DNA of 64,000 nt from Anodontia alba. Its lineage: Eukaryota; Mollusca; Bivalvia; Lucinida; Lucinidae. The translations under genes were made by a program, and so were the position numbers. The stretch is taken from contig OZ024828.1 of assembly GCA_964016985.1 (NCBI GenBank), positions 90,244,399-90,308,398 of the forward strand. Reading direction: 5' to 3'. Below, one piece after another: positions 59,101 through 64,000 of the stretch. How positions within the stretch are numbered: position 1 is the first letter of the stretch; each line of letters begins with the position of its first letter. The notes beneath the pieces were generated by a model, which worked only from the letters and a program-made list of their open reading frames with translations, was not told the DNA's origin and ran no database searches.

Positions 59101-62100
59101 AATCTAGGTCACCTGGCCAAATCAGCGGAAAACCTTGTTAACACTCTAGTGGTCACATTTTTCAAGAAATCATCATGAATCTTGCTCAACATGTTTGTCT
59201 TGATGATTTCTAGGTCAAGTTTGAAACTGGGTCACTTGGGGTCAAAAACTAGGTCCCCTGGCCAAATCAGCAGACAACCTTGTTAACACTCTAGCGGTCA
59301 CATTTTTGAAGCAGTCATCATGAATCTTGCTCAAAATGTTTGTCTTGATGAGTTCTAGGTCAAGTTCGAAACTGGGTCACTTTGGGTCAAAAACTAGGTC
59401 ACCAGGCCAAATAAGCGGAAAATTTTGTTAACACTCTAGTGGTCACATTTTTGAAGCAATCATCATGAATCTTGCTCAACATGTTTGTCTTGATGATTTC
59501 TAGGTCAAGTTCAAAACTGGTTCACATGGGGTCAAAAACTAGGTTACCAGGCCAAATCAGTAGAAAACTGTTAACACTCCAGAGGTCACATTTTTTAAAT
59601 AATCATCATAAATATTATTGCTCAAAATGTTTGTCTTGATGATGTCTAGGTCTAGTTTAAAACTGGGTCACTTGATATCAGAAACTAGGTCACCTGGCCA
59701 AATCAAAGGAAAACCTTGTTGATGCTCTAGAGGTCACATTTTTGAAGTGATCATCATGAATCTTGCTCAAAATGTTTGTTTTGATGATTTAAAGGTGACG
59801 AATATTTTTCTATCCAGTGACTTCCTTAAGTTTTTCCATTTAGGTCAGTTTCTCAGTAATTATTGGTCCTACAGAGTGATATTTAGTACTTATGAAGTGT
59901 TTGTGTTTAGGTCAGTTTCTCAGTAACTATTGCTCCTACAGCCAGTGATACTTAGTACATGCATACATCTTAGCATGGCCTCTTGAGTGCAGTCATCCAT
60001 ATTTGACCTTGACCTTTATTTCAGTCCATTAGACATGCTACATTGTCTTTCTTGTTAATATAATCATTTTGAATTTTGATCAGAATGTTTGCCTTGATCA
60101 GTTCTAGATCAGGTTCAAAGTGCTATGATGCTCATCATGGCCCTCTTGTTTGTGTTCTACAATCACACCCTTTTTTTTGCTGTCCTGCATTTGTTCCCTT
60201 TTTGATGCCCTGCAATCATGCCCATTATTGCTGTCCTACAACCATGCTCTTTATTGCTGTTCTGCAATCACACTTTTTGTTCTGTCCTAGAATCATGCCG
60301 TTTTGCTGTCCTGCACACTACTGTCTGAAATTTTAGCGTTACCTTTGATGAGAAAGTGTCTGTTCAGAATTTTTGAGTCATTTTAGAAATTATTTCCATT
60401 AATAATATTGGATATTTGTAATTTTATGGTGTTTAAGGGGATTGGATGCACGTGGTAGATTTTCTTCCATCTTTGACAAGGGAGACAACTGTTGTAACTT
60501 CCAGATTTGCTTTCCTGCACACCAGATCCCTTCAGTTATGTGGTCTACTCGAAAAGGAAAGAATTTGCTCCCACAGGGAGAAAATTCTTTCCTTTTTTTG
60601 AGTACACCCCTTTTCAGAAGGGAGATAAAACAATTTTGACAGAGTTGACTCCCTTGAAAGAGTATCCATTACCCTTAAACTATGTTTCTATTTTCAGAGT
60701 GGTGTTGTTCAGGGTATTATGCACTTGTTATTTCTCAGTATGTCAGCACACCTTACCAAAGAGCTAGGAATGGCCCCAGGTGGGGAATTCAGGACAGCTT
60801 TCAGGGAAGTCAGTATTAACAATGCACAGTTTTATTATCATAAATTTGTTGTTAGAAACAAATTTAAAGTGAACAGATTAACCATAAGAGCAAATCTTTT
60901 TAGCTTGGAATGGTCTTTCTTTGAAAAGGAATGTAAAAAAAAAAGTTAAATTTGAATATACATCAGACTTGAGCATTACAACCAGCATCACTGCAGTTAA
61001 TTTCCATTTCTAAACTTTAGTCAGGTGATTATATTTCATAATAGTGGCTCAGATGTCAATCAAAATGCAGCCATATTGAGAAGTTTGAAGGCAAAATCTT
61101 TCAAACTATAGCTATGATTTTCATGAAATTTTATTCAAAAAATTGTTTGTGAGGACCTTTCTTCAAGTCATTTGCTTGATTTATCAAGTCTTAAAAAGCA
61201 AACACATTAAGTAGGAAATTGTGGTGTATATTTCAGGCTCGCAGGGTTCCTGGTTGTCGATTACAGCTTGGGGATCGCCCCATCAACATTACACTACGCA
61301 GAGCACTAGCCTCGCTGTCAGTGTGGCAGAAACTACGCCTGGCTTGGTACCTCATCACATCGAAAGACCCGATCAGGTATGGCTATAATTGCATTTTTAT
61401 GCAAATGAGGATTGTCTTTTTGCTATCACATATACTGTCAAATCTTATCATCAAACAGCAGGGGACCAGAATTTTGGTTTGATAACAATAGTTTGAGATA
61501 AAAGAAGTTGAAGTGTAAGCAGCATACCACAAACCAAACCAATATTGCACTTTATTTAATACACCTCACACAAACTGTGTTTGTTGGGGGTGGATCCATG
61601 TATACTGTTTTGCACATCTGTCCATTATGTTTTTTTTCTGCTTGGGTATATAATAAGTACTGCTTATTGACACGTCTTGTTTGAATTAACCTGTAGTTTG
61701 AGTTATCAGTGTAACTAGTCACATGTACTTTGAAAATAATTTGTCATAAGTCTTCCATTATAAATACATGGGAACAAAAGCTGTTTCCATAGCACCAGAT
61801 AAGGCACTTTTTTTTTTTCAAACAAAAAGTTTTTATATTTTTCCACAAAAGCATATGTTGTGAGTACTCATTAGAAATGCCTCTGTGAGGTGCTTCTAAT
61901 GAGCATCACAACATGTTTTCATGGAGAAATAAGAAAAATGTTATGTGTACCCCCGCTTATCTGAAGCTATGGTTTCTAAACCATTTTTTTTTTTTTTTTT
62001 TTTTTTTCAGAAAACAATACTTCACATTTCATTCAAATCATCTCTAGATGTTTTGAGTGATATGTTGTGTCCTTTTTGGGGTAGCTATAAAATTAGATAA

Positions 62101-62567
62101 AATACTTAAATTCAGCAGGTTTAAGGTTAATCTTTAACATTTAGCATGCCTAGGAGAAAATTTGCATAGAGTAGCAAAACCAGTTTTCTGGGAGAAGTAA
62201 GAAAAACATTTCAAAATGCTGTCTGCCAAATATTTATTTCAGCATGCTAATGTTAAAGGGTAATCTTAAACCTGCTTAATAATTAAAGTATTGTAATTTA
62301 TTTTACATTTCCTTCATAAAAGGACATGGCATATACCATATTTTTGTAGTAAGGTGTGATTTAATGTGTATTACAATATCTAATACTATTTCAGCAAACA
62401 AGATGTAGAGAAATGTAAACAGAAAGATCTGCTGGAAGAAATGCTCAAAGAAATGACAGGAGAGTTCCCTGCTCTTAGTAAAGTTTTTGTTGAGGAGAGA
62501 GATTCTTTCCTGGCAAACTCACTTCGACTGGCAGCACAGCCCATACCACACCCTGATGCACCAAATG
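53008..62567 (+). CDS. TRABD: TraB-domain protein (TRABD-like), multi-exon, 3'-incomplete
   Basis: Six exons joined by GT-AG introns keep one frame for 333 residues, starting at ATG 53,060: 53,008-53,183, 54,816-55,126, 57,205-57,345, 60,698-60,808, 61,237-61,376 and 62,395-62,567. Residues about 45-85 are very rich in Asp and Glu. Residues 131-134 are G-T-A-H, the GX2H motif of the TraB/PrgY/TIKI family. Downstream blocks include QPDVVMVELC, LGMAPGGEFR, LGDRPIN, LSVWQKLRLAW and CKQKDLLEEM, in the same order as vertebrate TRABD. The second conserved GxGH region and the C terminus lie beyond the window. Plant TraB relatives act at ER-mitochondria contacts; the molecular activity of animal TRABD is not settled. 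No disabling change is seen, so this is probably a live gene. The promoter and first non-coding exon were not found. Confidence 0.9.
53184..54815. other. TRABD-like intron with MITEs
   Basis: Holds a palindromic MITE at about 53,225-53,412, a short hairpin at 53,763-53,846 (CTGCTCCTTGAGGAGCAG), a half copy of the palindromic MITE at 53,920-54,045, and the T2 MITE at 54,473-54,628. Confidence 0.75.
54473..54628. mobile_element. TTAA-flanked MITE, family T2
   Basis: TTAACCCTTAAAGGGC at the left and TTAGCACTTTCAGAGTTAA at the right, with internal inverted ATTTCATGTGAATCATCTG and its partner. Related sequences lie at about 51,600-51,752, 55,125-55,320 and 62,110-62,260. Confidence 0.65.
54816..55126 (+). 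CDS. TRABD: TRABD-like exon: acidic region and GTAH motif
   Basis: The acceptor TTTTTCACAG ends at 54,815 and the donor CAG|GTATAC follows 55,126. The exon encodes a run dominated by Asp and Glu, then CRIRDPNPQLPE and the start of the TraB domain with YLVGTAHFSEES. The His of GTAH is residue 134 (codon 55,091-55,093). In TraB/TIKI proteins this GX2H motif is one of two invariant sites thought to bind metal or form the active centre. Confidence 0.9.
55127..57204. other. TRABD-like intron with SINE and MITE relics
   Basis: Contains a T2-like sequence at 55,127-55,320, a diverged family B SINE at about 55,375-55,660 (AGAAGGGCAGTTGTCAGTAA), a hairpin at 55,755-55,832, a palindromic MITE at 56,440-56,634 and a half copy near 56,995-57,055. 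Confidence 0.7.
57205..57345 (+). CDS. TRABD: TRABD-like exon: QPDVVMVELC block
   Basis: This exon is exactly 47 codons, phase 0 at both ends, between acceptor TATTCAG and donor CAG|GTAGGC. It encodes the strand-helix region QPDVVMVELCNSR followed by an amphipathic helix rich in Leu, Glu and Lys. It joins directly to the preceding exon, as in vertebrate TRABD. Confidence 0.92.
57346..60697. other. TRABD-like intron with large repeat element
   Basis: Most of this intron is the element at 57,590-60,148. After it, a CAATCA-TGCCC-type tandem tract of about 34-bp units runs from 60,150 to 60,320, with the same type of unit just before the element. The element therefore landed inside that tract. 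Confidence 0.75.
57590..60148 (+). mobile_element. tandem-rich non-coding element with 145-bp array
   Basis: It begins TTTTAGCTCACCTGAGC and ends GGCCCTCTTG, like 38,924-40,729. Two arrays follow each other. The first (about 57,700-58,570) has units with AAGATGGCCGCCATGGCC. The second has nine units with CATCATGAATCTTGCTCAAA starting at 58,591, 58,736, 58,880, 59,026, 59,171, 59,316, 59,461, 59,604 and 59,752. The mean step is 145 bp. No coding capacity. Confidence 0.85.
60698..60808 (+). CDS. TRABD: TRABD-like exon: GMAPGGEF block
   Basis: This is 37 codons in phase 0 after acceptor ATTTTCAG. The donor is taken as GAA|GTCAGT because this joins FRE to ARRVPGC in the next exon and aligns without a gap to the family sequence. 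Reading past it would add residues absent from relatives. The exon carries KELGMAPGGEFRTAF, one of the most conserved TRABD stretches. Confidence 0.9.
61237..61376 (+). CDS. TRABD: TRABD-like exon: LGDRP block
   Basis: The acceptor is ATATTTCAG and the donor ATCAG|GTATGG, leaving phase 2. The exon encodes VPGCRLQLGDRPINITLRR and LSVWQKLRLAWYL, matching the central TRABD domain in order and spacing. The split serine codon is completed by the first base of the next exon. Confidence 0.92.
61377..62394. other. TRABD-like intron with MITE
   Basis: Contains the palindromic MITE at 61,788-61,971 (ends CATAGCACCAGATAAGG and CTTATCTGAAGCTATG), a T-run at about 61,985-62,008 and T2-like sequence with AGCATGC motifs at 62,110-62,260. 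Confidence 0.75.
62395..62567 (+). CDS. TRABD: TRABD-like exon: CKQKDLLEEM block (last in window)
   Basis: The acceptor ACTATTTCAG ends at 62,394 and the donor AATG|GTATGT follows 62,567. The exon encodes KQDVEKCKQKDLLEEM, GEFPALSKVFVEERD and a proline-rich stretch ending PHPDAPN. It leaves phase 1, so coding continues beyond the window. No later exon is recognisable up to 64,000. Confidence 0.92.
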
Positions 62568-62620
62568 GTATGTAATCAAGATGGTGTTTTATTATATAGC
62601 TACAAGTATAAATACTGAAC

Positions 62621-62813
62621 CATAGCAACAGATAAGGCGCTTTTTTCATCCGAAAAATGCTGATATCTTTCTTATTTCTCGACGAAAACATATGTTGTGG
62701 GTACTCATTAGAAGTGCCTTGCCAAGGCACTTCTAATGAGTACCCACAACATATGTTTTCGTCAAGAAATAAGAAAAATATTATGTGGATACCCCCTCTT
62801 ATCTGTAGCTATG
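62621..62813. mobile_element. palindromic MITE, subfamily 2, best copy
   Basis: Ends CATAGCAACAGATAAGG and CTTATCTGTAGCTATG are inverted. The core palindrome of about 110 bp is centred on GTGCCTTGCCAAGGCAC, with one or two mismatches. It lies 54 bp downstream of a TRABD-like splice donor. Confidence 0.9.
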
Positions 62814-64000
62814 TTGAACGATTCAAAATGTGCGGTAAGTCTGGAGCACTCCCTGGATATTGCATCCTTACGTGATATTGCATGTTTACTGTGATGTCTT
62901 TGTATTTTACCATTACATGATGTTGCTTTTGAACATGTCTTAGGGCAGTAACATCACACCAAAATTTGACCATATTAAATATTTATGCAGAATCTGTATT
63001 TTAGATAATAAATTTGCCTAAGGCTACAAACAATTGGAAATGACAAAAACATTTACAGCTATATAATAAAAGGATTATTGCGCTGACATTGGTGAATATT
63101 CCTCTGTGTTCAGCTATCAGTGGATGCTCTTAAGCTCACGTCCTTCGATATTCCAACTCAGCTACAATATTCACTAGTATCAGTGCAATATACATGTATT
63201 ATCTCATAAATTAGGTTATAATTACATGTATAATTGTGGCAATGATTGAAGATATTGCTTGTAATTTTTGCATTAAATATATTTCTTGTAAGTATCCATT
63301 AGAATTGTCTCAGCTTATGATGGGAATAGGCCAGATTTTCATAGCCAATTATCAATTTTGTAAAAATACTCCTGATCATCAACTAATAGTCGACTTGTGA
63401 AAATATATGCATTCTTACTTTAGTTCTCTCCCAGGTACTTATTTCAGGCTATTGGTATCAAATTGCTTTGCCTTTATTCACAACTCTGAAATAACCCAAC
63501 AGACAGCTTTAATATTTCATTTTTACAACTTGTTTATTAACAGAAAAAGTGAAAAAAATGTAACTAAAAATAGAATTCTCCAGTTAGTCAACATCGAAAA
63601 ATTCTTACAGGTCATCAGTCACAAGAGGCAAAAGTGACATGGTTGATTAAAACTGACCATGGGGTCAGCACTAGCCGCAGCTACTTTCTGCAATTACCTT
63701 ACCAGTATTGGAATCTGCTCACCGAGGCAGTTTCAATGAATACCCACAAGATATATTTTAATGTAAAAATAACAAAAAAACTTTTTGAATTTTCCCCTTA
63801 TTTGGACAGGTGGCTGCACTTTGATTGTAAATAAAATGGATGCCTAATATGCAGCTCTAAATAATCTTGAACTAGCTTATCCAAGCTATTTAAACCAAAC
63901 TTGGCATGAATTTTCAGTAAGAGTTCTCCTTTGGGTTGTATTACAAGAATTATGGATGCATCCAGTTACCCTGTTAACCACATTTAAAACATTACCTACT
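62814..64000. other. TRABD-like intron, continuing off the window
   Basis: A hairpin MITE with ends ATTGCGCTGACATTGGTGAA and its inverse lies at 63,076-63,190. Half copies of the palindromic MITE appear near 63,290 and 63,715-63,790. No exon was recognised. Confidence 0.6.

Noticed and set aside
62386..62875. Peptides such as SNEYPQHMFSSRNKK seen at several places
   Set aside because: Identical peptides arise wherever the palindromic MITE is read through. Both arms give them, so they reflect DNA repeat structure, not a protein family.

Overview
This window looks like nuclear DNA of a repeat-rich marine invertebrate, most likely a bivalve mollusc. The evidence is spliced exons with GT-AG introns, AT-rich non-coding DNA, tRNA-derived SINEs, many hairpin MITEs, and relics of CR1/Jockey-like and RTE-like LINEs, Ty3/gypsy, mariner and Tc1 elements. 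The species is not identified. No bacterial operon, CRISPR array or intact virus is visible.

Only one host gene is convincing. It lies on the + strand from about 53,008 and runs off the right edge. Six exons encode a TraB-domain protein closely resembling vertebrate TRABD. It has an acidic N-terminal region, a G-T-A-H motif and the downstream conserved blocks. The C-terminal part is outside the window. Its introns are crowded with hairpin MITEs, a SINE relic and one 2.56-kb non-coding element containing a 145-bp-period array.

Layout: 1-819 holds one end of a mariner element with its transposase on the - strand. 1,275-1,550 is a palindromic MITE. 2,971-6,688 is an expanded, decayed mariner between TA dinucleotides. 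6,737-8,065 is a cluster of tRNA-like SINE copies with long TA tails. 9,255-9,965 is a Ty3/gypsy integrase tail. 10-14 kb is mostly unassigned. 14.88-15.54 kb is a LINE tail, followed by a SINE and tRNA-like relics to 16.3 kb. 18.66-20.2 kb is a pogo-like MITE beside a decayed retroelement RT. 20.3-24.7 kb holds tandem repeats and a SINE with an 18-bp target-site duplication. 24.8-25.07 kb is another LINE tail.

25.6-32.05 kb appears to be a large foldback-like structure. Diverged inverted arms surround an RTE LINE, which is itself split by an LTR-like insertion. 32,772-33,782 is a remarkable Tc1 derivative with exactly 420-bp inverted arms. 34.85-41.0 kb is a single LINE on the - strand broken by four later insertions: a 1.8-kb tandem-rich element, a MITE, a SINE and an about 1.7-kb insert carrying a 5S-rRNA-like Pol III control region. 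43.5-45 kb is a second - strand LINE interrupted by a TTAA-flanked MITE. 46.8-50.8 kb is made of tandem-rich non-coding elements. 50.9-53 kb is packed with MITEs leading into the TraB-domain gene.

The genes do not form a functional pathway. The window is chiefly a record of nested transposition next to one conserved gene. Most mobile coding regions are broken by stops, frameshifts or truncation. The best candidates for undescribed biology are the symmetric Tc1 foldback, the 5S-like hairpin, the TTAA-flanked MITE families, and the tandem-rich elements beginning TTTTAGCTCACCTGAGC.
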